DNA of 64,000 nt from Desulfitobacterium chlororespirans DSM 11544 (GCF_900143285.1 NZ_FRDN01000003.1:248001-312000); one strand, 5' to 3'. Counted from the first letter of the stretch, positions 9,107-19,185 are shown. Numbers and translations are program-made. The notes: generated by a model not told the origin, from the sequence alone.

Positions 9107-10615
9107 TTATTTCACTTCAAAACCAGAGTTGTCTATTCGGCTTTGAGTCCGCCGCCTGAGTTTAAGGGAAACAACCAAAAAGATACCGGTGGCAACAAGG
9201 AGGGTTAGGGAGATGGGGCGTTGAAAGAAAATGAAGGGGTTTTCAAACGCCATGCCAAAGGACTGTAAAAGGGATCTTTCCAACATGGGGCCAAGGATAA
9301 AACAGATGATAAAAGGGACCACGGGCCAATTGAATTTGTTCATAAAGTAGCCTAAAACCCCGAAGATCAGAGCGACGAGAACATCGAACATATCATTGCG
9401 GACAGTATAGGCTCCCACGATGGATATCAGCAAGATAATCGGAGCCAGGATACCATAGGGTATTTGGGTCAGCTTGGCCCAAAGTCCCACCAGGGGAAGA
9501 TTGAGAACCAAACACATCACATTGCCGATAAACATGCTGGCGATGACCGCCCAGACAAAGTCCCCGTTCTGCTCGAACAGCAGCGGTCCGGGGGTAAGGC
9601 CGTAAATCATCAGTCCCCCCAGAAGAACCGCCAGAGGCGGGGAAGCCGGAATACCAAGGGCGAACAGGGGAATGAAACCGGCTGAGCTTGTGGCGTTATT
9701 GGCGGACTCAGGGGCGGCTACACCTTCGATGGCCCCCTTGCCGAACCGTTCCGGTGTTTTTGAACATTTTTTCTCTAAATCATAGGCCAGAAAGGTGGTC
9801 ACCGCCGGGGAACACCCGGGCAATAACCCCATAAAGAAGCCCAGGGCACCGCCGCGGAAGATGGCCTTGATACTTTGCTTCAAATCCTTAAGGCCGGGAA
9901 AAACCGAGCCGATATTGCCCATGGAGATGGCGATTTTCTTCTCCTCGATCCCGTTTAAGACTTCGCTGATGGCAAACAAGCCGATGACGACGCTGATCAC
10001 ATCCAGGCCGCCCCATAAGGAGGTAGAGCCAAAGGTCAGCCGCGGCATATTGGTCATGGTTCCCAAGCCGATCAAGGAGAGCAGGTAGCCGAAGAAGCCC
10101 ATGGCTAAAGCTTTGCTTATGGATGCTCCCCCTAAGCTTACAACGATGGTCAGAGCCAGCAGCATCAGGGCAAAATACTCCGGCGGACCGAACTTAAGGG
10201 CCTGATCAGCAAAAAGCGGGGCAAAAAAAGTCAGGGCAATGACCCCTATGATCCCGGCGATAAAGGAACCAATCGCCGCGATCCCCAGGGCCGGTCCCCC
10301 CCGCCCCTGCTGGGCCATGGGATAACCGTCGAGACAGGTGGGCACGGACGCCACTTCCCCGGGAATGTTTAAGAGAATCGCCGTGGAGGAGCCGCCATAC
10401 ATGGCTCCATAGTAGATTCCCGCCAGCATAATAATCGCCTGGGTCGGTGGCAGGACGGCGGTCAGGGGCAGCAAAATGGCAATGGCCGAGGTTGGCCCTA
10501 AGCCGGGCAGGACGCCGACCATGGTACCGATAAAAGCACCGATGGCGGCCATCAGTAAATTGGAGGGTTCCAGAGCCAAGGCAAATCCGGAGAACAACAT
10601 TTGTAATGCTTCCAT
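9107..10615 (-). CDS. Tripartite tricarboxylate transporter large membrane subunit (TctA family), set 1
   Basis: 502 residues, about 12 membrane segments. N-terminal GxxxGxxxGxLPGLGPTSAIA region and the repeated GLLPGCSPAVTTFLAY motif mark TctA. It forms the ion-coupled channel together with TctB and receives substrate from TctC. Only 21 bp separate it from the TctC start and 13 bp from the TctB stop, so the three are one operon. Ribosome site AACGGGGG lies upstream of ATG 10615. Confidence 0.95.
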   Translation of the reverse strand: MEALQMLFSGFALALEPSNLLMAAIGAFIGTMVGVLPGLGPTSAIAILLPLTAVLPPTQAIIMLAGIYYGAMYGGSSTAILLNIPGEVASVPTCLDGYPMAQQGRGGPALGIAAIGSFIAGIIGVIALTFFAPLFADQALKFGPPEYFALMLLALTIVVSLGGASISKALAMGFFGYLLSLIGLGTMTNMPRLTFGSTSLWGGLDVISVVIGLFAISEVLNGIEEKKIAISMGNIGSVFPGLKDLKQSIKAIFRGGALGFFMGLLPGCSPAVTTFLAYDLEKKCSKTPERFGKGAIEGVAAPESANNATSSAGFIPLFALGIPASPPLAVLLGGLMIYGLTPGPLLFEQNGDFVWAVIASMFIGNVMCLVLNLPLVGLWAKLTQIPYGILAPIILLISIVGAYTVRNDMFDVLVALIFGVLGYFMNKFNWPVVPFIICFILGPMLERSLLQSFGMAFENPFIFFQRPISLTLLVATGIFLVVSLKLRRRTQSRIDNSGFEVK

Positions 10616-10628
10616 CTCAATACCCCCG

Positions 10629-11093
10629 TTAAAAAATAGTGATCATCGGCTGTGGAAATGGGGTCTGCAGCCACATCACAAATATTCCGTAAAATACACC
10701 CGTAAGTATGGCTGCAAACACGATGCAGCGCAGCCACCTATAATCACCGATGGTCCGGAATAAGCCCACTCCGATCACAAAGGTACTGGCCAGGTAGCCG
10801 AGGGCCTGCAATAACCCCCAATAAGCAAATACTAAGCCCATCACGAACAGCATCTTTTTGCGCAGCTGTCCGGTGGGGAACTCCGCCTGTTCATCTCCCG
10901 GGGGCTTAAGCACAAAGAGGAACAGCCCGCCGAGAATAAGCAGTGCCACACCCAGAAAGCCGATAAATGTTTCGTCTCCGACAATGGAGCGGCCAATATG
11001 CATAGGATACAGCCGGATTGCCTCATAAATGGCCATCCCGCCGATCACAAGGAAAAAACCACCGGCGATCCGGTCTGCCAACAAATTCCTCAT
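10629..11093 (-). CDS. Tripartite tricarboxylate transporter small membrane subunit (TctB family), set 1
   Basis: 154 residues from ATG 11093, preceded by GGGGAGGTG at 7 bases. Four predicted membrane segments and the length fit TctB (DUF1468). It is the first gene of the set-1 operon, divergent from the LysR gene at 11406. The 312-bp divergent gap holds a LysR-type dyad next to the regulator. An upstream in-frame ATG at 11129 has no better ribosome site. Confidence 0.88.
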   Translation of the reverse strand: MRNLLADRIAGGFFLVIGGMAIYEAIRLYPMHIGRSIVGDETFIGFLGVALLILGGLFLFVLKPPGDEQAEFPTGQLRKKMLFVMGLVFAYWGLLQALGYLASTFVIGVGLFRTIGDYRWLRCIVFAAILTGVFYGIFVMWLQTPFPQPMITIF

Positions 11094-11405
11094 GGCTGCA
11101 CACCTCCCCGGCAAGGTGTGGGGGGACATTGTGCTGCAGTTTTACATTGATGTTGTCTGTTCATAAACTACCTCCCCTACATTTTGAAATGAGTCTGTCC
11201 ATTGGAGCTGAAGCTGCAGTTCTATCACCTTCCCGCAGTTGGATTGCTGAAACGGTTTATTCGTTTAAGGGATTACATTCACAAGATTCCATTTGATTAT
11301 TCCCAATTATCTATACATGAATTATACTATAGTTAGTCCGAGGTGATAATTAGCGATTAAGAATGATTGATAAGCTTTAGCTATCAATCAGACGGAGGTG
11401 ATCAG
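11094..11405. promoter_or_regulatory. Divergent control region between tctB set 1 and LysR
   Basis: Nothing coding is seen. The right third (11320-11400) holds the LysR-type module with TATACTATAG and the dyad ATTGATAAGCT...GCTATCAAT. This is the same module as at 5467-5546. The regulator probably binds here, represses itself and controls the minus-strand transporter. Confidence 0.65.
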
Positions 11406-12308
11406 ATGGAAATGCGGCAGCTTCGCTATTTCGATTCAGTCGTTAAATATGGAACCATGCGCGAGGCGGCAGCCAAGCTTTTTATAAGTGAACCCTCCAT
11501 AAGCCAGCAAATCAATGAGCTGCAAAAAGAAATCGGGGTGCCCTTATTTGAGAAGCAGGGGCGAAAGATCGCTTTAACTGCGGAAGGCAAGCAGCTTTTG
11601 CCCTTAGTGCAGGCCATCCTGGAAGCGGTTGCCGAGCTGGAAACCGGTATTGCGGAAATACTGAATCCCGGCTCGGGACTGATCAAGCTTGGGGTCATTC
11701 CCATTACCAGGCTTGATTTAGTGCCTAAAAAGCTCATGGAATTCGTAAAAATTCATCCTGATATTTGTGTTGAACTGATTGAAAGCGGAACTTCGGAGAT
11801 TATTGAGCGGCTGCTTAACGATACCATGGATGTTGCTTTGATCGCCGCCAACAGCAGAATAAAATCCCTGATGGAATTGTCGGGGATCAAATATAAAGTC
11901 GTCTCCAATGCCAATTCGGTGGCGGTGGTCTCCTGTTCACACCCTTTGGCCAAGGTTGATAAGATTTCCTTCAGCCAGCTTTTGAATGAGCGCATCATTT
12001 TGCGCCGTCAGGGGATTTATCGGGAAGAGATCGATAACTTTTTAGGGGATTCCGTAAAAAATGACGGGATTTATTCCACAGATACCTATGAAACCTCGAT
12101 CAAACTGGTGGATTCCAACCTGGGCATTGCCATCGTGCCGGAAACCTTTATCAGCACCTATGGCTTAAATGAAGCCTCTAAAATAAAAATACTTGTCCTG
12201 GACGACTTCCAGGTTTCCCTGGATATCTGCTTCATTTATAAGAAGCGAAATTATTATCCCTTGTTTCTCACCAATTTCATGCGGATCTTTACGGATACCA
12301 ATGATTGA
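11406..12308 (+). CDS. LysR-family transcriptional regulator
   Basis: 300 residues from ATG 11406, 7 bases after GGAGG. N-terminal winged helix-turn-helix reads MRQLRYFDSVVKYGTMREAA, then FISEPSISQQINELQ. The C-terminal part is a periplasmic-binding-protein-like co-inducer domain. It lies divergent to the set-1 transporter and carries a dyad in its own promoter, the usual autoregulated arrangement. Because the same dyad occurs upstream of the copy-1 hydrolase (5379), that gene is a likely second target. Confidence 0.93.
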   Translation: MEMRQLRYFDSVVKYGTMREAAAKLFISEPSISQQINELQKEIGVPLFEKQGRKIALTAEGKQLLPLVQAILEAVAELETGIAEILNPGSGLIKLGVIPITRLDLVPKKLMEFVKIHPDICVELIESGTSEIIERLLNDTMDVALIAANSRIKSLMELSGIKYKVVSNANSVAVVSCSHPLAKVDKISFSQLLNERIILRRQGIYREEIDNFLGDSVKNDGIYSTDTYETSIKLVDSNLGIAIVPETFISTYGLNEASKIKILVLDDFQVSLDICFIYKKRNYYPLFLTNFMRIFTDTND

Positions 12309-12314
12309 TGTGCC

Positions 12315-12350
12315 GTAAGCCCACCGGAAAGTCCGGAGGGCTTACTTTTT
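12315..12350 (+). terminator. Terminator of the LysR gene
   Basis: GTAAGCCCACCGG pairs with CCGGAGGGCTTAC (one bulge) and is followed by TTTTTT. It sits 7 bases after the stop codon. Confidence 0.85.
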
Positions 12351-12356
12351 TAGGCA

Positions 12357-13382
12357 TCAGTCTTTTCTCTTATAAAGCCCTACTTTTTTAAGGCCCTCCA
12401 GCTTGGTTTCATGCTCTTTTGCCAGGAACGCATCATATTCGTCACCAGTTAAATAAAACTCAGCATTTAACGAAGTATTGACAAATTCTTGCCAACCTGG
12501 GTCTTGTAATATTTTTGCGAATGCTTTATTCAGCTTCTCCTTAACATCCTGCGGCAATCCCTTAGGTGCCGAAACTCCTGTAACCAAATGGTTGAAATCA
12601 TTAATACCGTATTCCTTAAACAAGGGAATATCCGGATATACTGGATGCCTTTGATCAGCGTCCAGGGCAAGCACCCGTACGTCCCCCGATTCAATAAGAC
12701 CAGGAGAAGCAGTCATCACATTCATCATGGTATCTATATGACCCCCGAGCAGTTGTTGGGTGGATTCGACAGCGCCTTTGCTTGCCTTAACAACATTTAC
12801 AGTTATACCGAGATCTCTATGCAGTGAATCGATTGTTGTTAACCATGGACTTGTTGCCGAACCTAAACCAACCGAAACATTGCCTGGATTCTCTTTAGCA
12901 GCTTTTATAAAATCATCCATAGTTTTTAATGGAGAATCTCTTCTGACCATCAGTGCGGGATCAGACGCTATGAAACTACAGATATTATCAAAATCTTTAT
13001 AGGTAATATCAGACGTCCCCATGCCATAATTCATAGGCATGATGCTTTGTTGGCTGAATATTGTATAGCCGTCAGGTTTTTCCCCTTTCACTTTCGTATA
13101 CATTATATTCTGGCCGCCGCCCTCTATATTGATGATTGTAATGGGTTGTCCAAGTTCTTTTTCTAATAAAACCGCTAATTTTCTGGCACTGGTGTCAATT
13201 GAAGTTCCTGCCATAACGCCGACATACCAATTGATTGGCTTTTCAGGATAACTTGATACTACTGGGCCTTCCTGGGGAGCTGTTCCTGCTTTTGTATCTG
13301 CCCCCTTACTACATCCCGCAAGAGTTACCGACACCATAATCAGTAGTACAGCTGTACAGAGGTAAACCATGCTTTTTTTCAT
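12357..13382 (-). CDS. TctC-family substrate-binding lipoprotein, set 2
   Basis: 341 residues from ATG 13382 (MKKSMVYLC). The signal peptide ends in a VTLAGC lipobox. The mature start contains YPEKPINWYVG, a variant of the TctC consensus, and GGGQNIMYTKVKGEKPDGYT further on. It differs clearly from the set-1 protein, so the ligands probably differ. It is the last gene of the second tctB-tctA-tctC operon. Lower GC than set 1 and its neighbours suggests a separate origin. Confidence 0.9.
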   Translation of the reverse strand: MKKSMVYLCTAVLLIMVSVTLAGCSKGADTKAGTAPQEGPVVSSYPEKPINWYVGVMAGTSIDTSARKLAVLLEKELGQPITIINIEGGGQNIMYTKVKGEKPDGYTIFSQQSIMPMNYGMGTSDITYKDFDNICSFIASDPALMVRRDSPLKTMDDFIKAAKENPGNVSVGLGSATSPWLTTIDSLHRDLGITVNVVKASKGAVESTQQLLGGHIDTMMNVMTASPGLIESGDVRVLALDADQRHPVYPDIPLFKEYGINDFNHLVTGVSAPKGLPQDVKEKLNKAFAKILQDPGWQEFVNTSLNAEFYLTGDEYDAFLAKEHETKLEGLKKVGLYKRKD

Positions 13383-13489
13383 TACTTTTCCCATCCTTCC
13401 GATCTCGTTTTTTTCATTCTTAAAAAGAGCAAGGAAATTAATCAGGAAAATTCTCACAAAACTTAGGAAACCCTAAAAAGCCAATTGAA

Positions 13490-15001
13490 TTATGAAGTTA
13501 TTTTTGCCTCCTTTCTTCCCTTATTGAATTTTTTAATACACTTCATTATTAATGGCAAAATAATCACCAGACCGGTTATCGCAAATATGGTGCCTGACAA
13601 AGGCCGTGTTACAAAAATCGCCAAGCTGCCATGAGATATCATTAGGGCTCCGATAAAAGATGATTCCAGCATAGGTCCGAGTACCAAAGCCAAAAGAAGA
13701 GGTGCAATTGGAAAATCAAGTTTATTAAAAATATAGCCTGCCACACCGGCAACAATCATAACGATAATTTCTGTAACAGAGTTATTCACTGCAAACGCTC
13801 CAACAATACACAACACGATGATAATCGGCATTAACAAATTAGCCGGCACCCGCAGAAGGCGGGTAAGCAGGTTAATCAGAGGCAAATTAAGTATCAGCAG
13901 TATACAGTTGCCGATATACATCGAGGCGATGACACCCCAGAATATATCCGGATTATCCCTGATCAAAAGAGGGCCGGGAACCACGTCATGAACCAGCATA
14001 GCTGCCAGCAATAAAACAGTACCTGGTGCAAAAGGTATCCCCAGTGATAACAAGGGGACAAAAGCACCTACGGCAGCGGCATTATTAGCTGATTCCGGCC
14101 CTGCTACACCTTCAGGTGCTCCCTTGCCAAATTCTTCAGGGTGTTTACTAAGCTTTTTTTCCAGAATATATGAAGAAAAAGTGGAAATAACCGCCGCCGG
14201 CCCCGGGATCAAGCCGACAAAAAAACCTAATACGGACGCTCTGAGCGTCGGGCCTACAGAACGTTTTGCTTCAGTACGGGTAGGCAGTAAGTCCTTCATT
14301 TTTACTTTTTTAACCTCTGCAGTTTGAGTTATTTTTTGTTCAGCCAAATGAAGCATCTCGGCTATTCCGTATAAACCCATGGCCAGGGCAACAAAATCCA
14401 TTCCGCTTTGTAATTGAATCAATCCAAAGGTGAAACGACTGTAGCCACTCATTTGGTCTATACCAATCGTCCCGATCAATAAACCTAATCCCACCATCAT
14501 CATGGATTTAATAAGCCCTTGTTCACTTAACTGTGCTAACATGACTAAGCCAAATACAGCGATAGCAAAGTATTCGGCCGGTCCAAATTTTACAGCCGCT
14601 CCTGCTAAGTGAGGAGCCAGAAGACTCAGCAATACTAAACCTATCGTACCGGCAACAAATGAACCAACGGCGGCAATAGCCAGGGCTGCGCCGCCACGTC
14701 CCTTAAGCGCCATCTGATGACCATCAATAACCGTAACTACTGAGCTTGACTCTCCTGGAATCTTCAGCAAAATTGAAGTAGTAGAACCGCCATACATAGA
14801 ACCATAATAAATACCGGCAAACATAATCAGAGCAGTATCTACCGGTAAGCTATAGGTCGCTCCCAAGAGCAACGCCATAGCACCAATCGGGCCTATGCCT
14901 GGAAGCACTCCAACTATTGTTCCTAAAAAACAGCCGATAAAGGCAAAAGAAAGATTCATAGGAGTTAAGACACTTGCAAAACCATGTAACAATCCTTCCA
15001 C
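13490..15001 (-). CDS. TctA-family large membrane subunit, set 2
   Basis: 503 residues starting at GTG 15001, preceded by TTAGGGGGC. About 12 membrane segments; N-terminal [19 protein letters not shown] and internal [16 protein letters not shown] mark TctA. It is flanked closely by tctB (13-bp gap) and tctC. Forms the secondary transporter channel for the set-2 binding protein. Confidence 0.95.
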   Translation of the reverse strand: MEGLLHGFASVLTPMNLSFAFIGCFLGTIVGVLPGIGPIGAMALLLGATYSLPVDTALIMFAGIYYGSMYGGSTTSILLKIPGESSSVVTVIDGHQMALKGRGGAALAIAAVGSFVAGTIGLVLLSLLAPHLAGAAVKFGPAEYFAIAVFGLVMLAQLSEQGLIKSMMMVGLGLLIGTIGIDQMSGYSRFTFGLIQLQSGMDFVALAMGLYGIAEMLHLAEQKITQTAEVKKVKMKDLLPTRTEAKRSVGPTLRASVLGFFVGLIPGPAAVISTFSSYILEKKLSKHPEEFGKGAPEGVAGPESANNAAAVGAFVPLLSLGIPFAPGTVLLLAAMLVHDVVPGPLLIRDNPDIFWGVIASMYIGNCILLILNLPLINLLTRLLRVPANLLMPIIIVLCIVGAFAVNNSVTEIIVMIVAGVAGYIFNKLDFPIAPLLLALVLGPMLESSFIGALMISHGSLAIFVTRPLSGTIFAITGLVIILPLIMKCIKKFNKGRKEAKITS

Positions 15002-15014
15002 GACGATTTGCCCC

Positions 15015-15476
15015 CTAACCTAATATTCCAGGCGGAAGATATACACCAAGCAATTCGGAAAACACATAATAGACACTTAATGTTACTATCACTGAGACAA
15101 GGAGAGAAGCCCGTCTGGATTTATACTGCATAACCCGCAGAGCAACGAATGTAAGGGGAATGGATGCAACGATAAACCCTAATTTATTGAAAACAAGGCA
15201 ATATACGAAAAGAGCTGCGATAAGAATTATGGGCTTCACAGGGTTAGTCGTTTCCCCATCCGTCTCTTTTTCATGACCTTGTTGAGCCGGTAAAAATTCC
15301 ATAACAAATTCTAAAAGGCAAAAACCGATTAAGGCAGAAGCAAATATTAACGGTATCAGTCCCGGACCAGGCTCACGCAACGAACCTAAGGGAAATTTCA
15401 AGGCTTGATATAAGTAAATGGAGCCAATTATCCCCATCCCTATGGAACCCTTTACATTCTTCGTTAACGTTTTCAT
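15015..15476 (-). CDS. TctB-family small membrane subunit, set 2
   Basis: 153 residues with four predicted membrane segments, first gene of the set-2 operon, with TAAGGAGCG ahead of ATG 15476. It lies 113 bp downstream of the copy-2 hydrolase stop. A hairpin separates them, so the transporter may be read partly by read-through or from its own promoter. Confidence 0.88.
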   Translation of the reverse strand: MKTLTKNVKGSIGMGIIGSIYLYQALKFPLGSLREPGPGLIPLIFASALIGFCLLEFVMEFLPAQQGHEKETDGETTNPVKPIILIAALFVYCLVFNKLGFIVASIPLTFVALRVMQYKSRRASLLVSVIVTLSVYYVFSELLGVYLPPGILG

Positions 15477-15545
15477 ATCAACGCTCCTTATGCTGTATTA
15501 GAATGTTATCTTATATGATCTGCCCTCCGGTTGAGGCTGCTGCTA

Positions 15546-15581
15546 CCGGGATCTGTGCTTTGGCGGCGGCACAAATCCCGG
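15546..15581 (-). terminator. Hairpin after the copy-2 hydrolase
   Basis: CCGGGAT(C)TGTGC pairs with GCACAAATCCCGG around a short loop, one mismatch. It lies just past the stop codon at 15590 on the minus strand. Confidence 0.65.
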
Positions 15582-15589
15582 TCTTGTTT

Positions 15590-17644
15590 TTAGTCAGCAA
15601 TAATTTGGTATACAGGGGCGCCTTCGCATTGGGCGGGCATTCTGACGCCGGCAAGCGTGGCAATGGTAGGGGCAACATCCGCCTGTCTGATCACCCGTTC
15701 TGTGACACAATTTTCCTTGATGCCGGGGCCGGCGGCTACGAAGAGAGGAGAAACGGAAGTATCGGCATACCCCCATTGGGTGGAAAGGGAATCGGCGTGG
15801 ATCTTATTGAATCCTTCTTCGGTGAAATAAACGATATCCCCGCATTCAGGGCCGCCCATGCCGAAGTGGACGGCGTCTTTATTGCGCACCGCCACAGAAA
15901 TAACCCGGCGGCCGGTATGGGGGTCACGGTAATTATATAAATCGGAAATAATCCGGGTCTCCAGCTCATACTTATCTGCGGGCTCGACGATGCCCTGGGG
16001 GTTTCTTCCCTTCAGATTGATATAGATATGATCACCGCGGATGGCAATGGCTCTGGTTTTGCTCCAGTCAATTTCTTTGGTATCTTTGCCGTTTTCATCT
16101 TTAACCATGACGGTGTACCCTAATTCGGCCATGACAGGAACATTCACACCATGGATCTCACCGAGAATCACACCATGGTACTCCTGGGTAAGCAGCCCAT
16201 GGTCAGAGGTGATGATCACTGTCCAGCCTTGATCGAGGAAAAGCAGGAATTTGCTCAGATAACGGTCGGTCTGGCAGTAGGCTTCTTCCTGGAACTGCTG
16301 ATAAGCAAGCTCATTGTTGTCCTGCCATTCTTCCTGGTTGCAGGCGTAATGCCAGAAATAATGCCCTACTCCGTCCAGGTTATGGAGGTGGGAGAAGATC
16401 ATATCGTATTTGTTGTTCTTCATAAAATAGGTCAGACACTCTGCCTGCCAATTGCAGTAATTTTCCCAGGAGGGGAGCATGGTTTCCCGCACCAGTATCT
16501 CATTGGAGCCGTTGACCCGGAAATTCACAGGAACATTGCCGATCTTCTCCACAACTTCCTGGTACAGGCTTTTGGGGTGGAAGTAGTCATCACGGCCCAC
16601 CTGAGAGGCATTGTTGATAATGAGATTGAATTTAGAGCCGTCTTCCGCCAGTTCCAGCACCTGATAATTGCGGTTGCAGGGGATGTTTTCACCCTGATCG
16701 TTTTTGACTGTGTCCCTGACATCGAACCGGATCTCCCCTTTTTTCAGGGTAAGGTAAGGGGCCGTCTCTTTTTTGGATTTATAGAACTGAATCGAGTCAT
16801 AAACACCTTGTTGGTTGGGCACGATTAAAGCCGGGCGCCGTTCCAGGCCGCCGGAGACAAAGAAGGTGAATTCTTTGGCCCCTGCCGGTGCCTGGGCCCA
16901 GCCTGCGGCAGGTTTGATGGCCGCTTTGATGGTATCGCAGACCATATTGCCCAGGGCTTCAATTTCGCACTCCTCCTGCTCAGTAATGCTGAATTGAAAG
17001 CCTTTGGCATGATTGCCGGCGGCGATGACTTTGCGGAAAACAGAGGTTTCCGCCTCTTCCCCGTCTTCCATCAACTCGGCAGCGTTGTCAATAATGCAGC
17101 CTTGGCCCTGAGCTACGTGAGAGGTGTTGGGCAGGTATTGGCTGGAAGCAATTTTCTCCGAGCCGGTGACCACTTTGAGGAGATCCAGGAAGGGAATCCC
17201 GTTATTGATCCCGGACGGCTGAGTGCCGTCAACCACATGGAGATTGGGGCTGTCGGAGGTCGGCGGCCAGGAAGAGCCGGGCCAGTGCCAGACTAAGGTT
17301 TTTTTGCCGGCTTCTTCGGCAAAGACGTTCCATAAAGGCTCGGCTTTGGATTTGCGGGAATCCAGATTGTAGTACATTGTGTCAATATTCACAGGATCAG
17401 AGGCAAAAAAACAGGTGATGCCATGGGTGCCGGGATTGGCCCCTGTGGCCAGGGTCGTCCAGAGGGGCGGGGTCACTGTGGGCATTGCTCCTAAAAGTAC
17501 TAAATCCTCTCTGGCCGCCCCTCTTCTGGTAAATTCCTTTAACCCGGGCATTTTCCCCTGGTCCATGAACTTCTTCGCCAGTCTGGGGTCAAAGCCGTCG
17601 ACGCCGAGAACAATGACTTTCTCTGTTAATGCTTTTCGTTTCAT
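15590..17644 (-). CDS. Alkaline phosphatase superfamily hydrolase (type I phosphodiesterase/NPP-like), copy 2
   Basis: 684 residues, clearly paralogous to the gene at 3334-5379 over the whole length. It starts at ATG 17644 after TTTTAGGAGG. Marks are LGVDGFDPR with Asp16, MPTVTPPLWTTLATGA with Thr58 as likely nucleophile, HLHNLDGVGH and ITSDHGL. Together these are the two-metal site of the superfamily. No export signal is seen. It precedes tctB-tctA-tctC set 2 on the same strand, suggesting that imported substrate is hydrolysed here. The substrate class (phosphate ester, phosphonate or sulfate ester) is open. Confidence 0.75.
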   Translation of the reverse strand: MKRKALTEKVIVLGVDGFDPRLAKKFMDQGKMPGLKEFTRRGAAREDLVLLGAMPTVTPPLWTTLATGANPGTHGITCFFASDPVNIDTMYYNLDSRKSKAEPLWNVFAEEAGKKTLVWHWPGSSWPPTSDSPNLHVVDGTQPSGINNGIPFLDLLKVVTGSEKIASSQYLPNTSHVAQGQGCIIDNAAELMEDGEEAETSVFRKVIAAGNHAKGFQFSITEQEECEIEALGNMVCDTIKAAIKPAAGWAQAPAGAKEFTFFVSGGLERRPALIVPNQQGVYDSIQFYKSKKETAPYLTLKKGEIRFDVRDTVKNDQGENIPCNRNYQVLELAEDGSKFNLIINNASQVGRDDYFHPKSLYQEVVEKIGNVPVNFRVNGSNEILVRETMLPSWENYCNWQAECLTYFMKNNKYDMIFSHLHNLDGVGHYFWHYACNQEEWQDNNELAYQQFQEEAYCQTDRYLSKFLLFLDQGWTVIITSDHGLLTQEYHGVILGEIHGVNVPVMAELGYTVMVKDENGKDTKEIDWSKTRAIAIRGDHIYINLKGRNPQGIVEPADKYELETRIISDLYNYRDPHTGRRVISVAVRNKDAVHFGMGGPECGDIVYFTEEGFNKIHADSLSTQWGYADTSVSPLFVAAGPGIKENCVTERVIRQADVAPTIATLAGVRMPAQCEGAPVYQIIAD

Positions 17645-18227
17645 GCTGAACCTCCTAAAACTTAAGATTGGCAGAGTATCTGTCCATCCAGGTTAACTAT
17701 ATAATACAGCCGGGTTGGCGTGTAGCTACGAATAAGTTATGAAAACCGGTTTGGTTATATCAAGATCGATATAACCCGGCCCTCCTTTTTCTGGTACAAT
17801 GAGGATATATAAGGGCTGCTGAACGCCCTGTTTGACAGAGCAGGCCCCCATGCTGCCGTGCAGCACCGTCAAAGAGATGATTCTCCAGGATTTTGCTTTA
17901 CACCGTTCGCTCCATAAGCTGCGCGGACAAAACTACCGCTCAAGCTCTCCGCTCCGAAAGGTACCCGCCCAAATCGCTCCTGCTCAATGGGCGGTTGGAA
18001 ACGTCCTGTTTCCAACCTTTCTCCGCTGCGTGCTTTCGCGAAGTTTTGTTTCCGCTCGCTTAAATTCGCTCACTCTTGTAAAGCAAAATCCTTGGGCTGC
18101 TTTTCGGGTCTGAGCAGTACGGCTAGACCTGGAAGAAGAACCAAGAAAGATCTGCAAGCGACACAACCCGGACAATCCTTTTCATTCTGTCATCTGCCAG
18201 AGCTTTTCAGATTAGGAGGTTTTTCAT
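17645..18227. promoter_or_regulatory. Divergent control region between copy-2 hydrolase and second LysR
   Basis: No gene. 17753-17776 holds the perfect dyad GGTTATATC-N6-GATATAACC, a candidate LysR operator about 110 bp upstream of the hydrolase. 17877-18121 is copy B of the dispersed repeat. Confidence 0.6.
17877..18121 (+). repeat. Dispersed noncoding repeat, copy B
   Basis: This is the counterpart of 7551-7885 in opposite orientation, with the same ordered blocks and lacking the inserted segment of copy A. It ends about 100 bp before the second LysR gene. Confidence 0.8.
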
Positions 18228-19136
18228 ATGCGAATCGAATACCTGCACTATTTTATCGAGGTGGCCCGCTGCCGCTCGATCAACAAAGCCAGTAAAAATC
18301 TCCGTCTGACCCAAGCCAATCTGAGCAAGATGATGGCAGCACTGGAACGTCATTTCGCAACCCCGCTGTTTGAACGCTCCAACCGGGGCATTACTTTGAC
18401 CGAACACGGGAAACGGGTGCTGGAATGGTCTCAAAAAGTAATGGCTGAGCAAAACCAGCTGATCCAGGCTTTTGCTGAGGATAAGACCAATCAAAACAGG
18501 CAGGGAAAGTTAACCATTCTCTGTCCGGCCAATATTGCCGGAGACAGCAATGCCAATGTGATCAATAAATTCACCGGCGAATATCCCAACCTCAAGATCA
18601 GCTATCAGGAAATGGGCGTGCCGGAAATTATCAAGCAAGTCCATAAGAACAGGGACTATGTGGGAATCATCATGCTGATCGATCATTTGTATAATGAGTT
18701 GATTACGGAGGAACTGTGCTACTATCCGATGCGAGACATCAAATTTGTGGTCTACTCCCATAAGGACAGCCGGTTTGCCAGGCAAGGCTTTAAGAGTATT
18801 TCCCTCAAAGCCTTAAGCAAGGAACAGTTGATTCTCTATAAGCCGACCAGCCTTTCTCCCTCCCCTTTTGAAGACCTGTTTGACCAGTATGGTCTGGACA
18901 ATATCAAGTTTTCTGTCAGCAACTTATTTACCTTCTATGATATTTTGCAGAAAGGCCAGTACATCACCTTAGGCGCTGCCCGCCAGGCGAAGTTTTTCCC
19001 TAAGGTTTTGGACGGCTTGGTGACAACCCCGATTCGGGATAAAATCAACTGCCGGATTGGCATCCTGATTCACCGGGAAAATAAAGACAATGCCATGATT
19101 CAGCAATTTATCAGATTTTACAGCGAGTCTAAGTAA
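18228..19136 (+). CDS. LysR-family transcriptional regulator
   Basis: 302 residues with an N-terminal helix-turn-helix (MRIEYLHYFIEVARCRSINK, then LRLTQANLSKMMAALE) and a co-inducer domain. ATG 18228 follows TTAGGAGG. It is divergent from the copy-2 hydrolase and probably controls it and the set-2 transporter, given the dyad at 17753-17776. It is not closely similar to the LysR at 11406. Confidence 0.93.
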   Translation: MRIEYLHYFIEVARCRSINKASKNLRLTQANLSKMMAALERHFATPLFERSNRGITLTEHGKRVLEWSQKVMAEQNQLIQAFAEDKTNQNRQGKLTILCPANIAGDSNANVINKFTGEYPNLKISYQEMGVPEIIKQVHKNRDYVGIIMLIDHLYNELITEELCYYPMRDIKFVVYSHKDSRFARQGFKSISLKALSKEQLILYKPTSLSPSPFEDLFDQYGLDNIKFSVSNLFTFYDILQKGQYITLGAARQAKFFPKVLDGLVTTPIRDKINCRIGILIHRENKDNAMIQQFIRFYSESK

Positions 19137-19185
19137 GGCGGGAAATCGCCCTCTGTCAAATCGTTTAAAGTAACGCATAGTTTCG

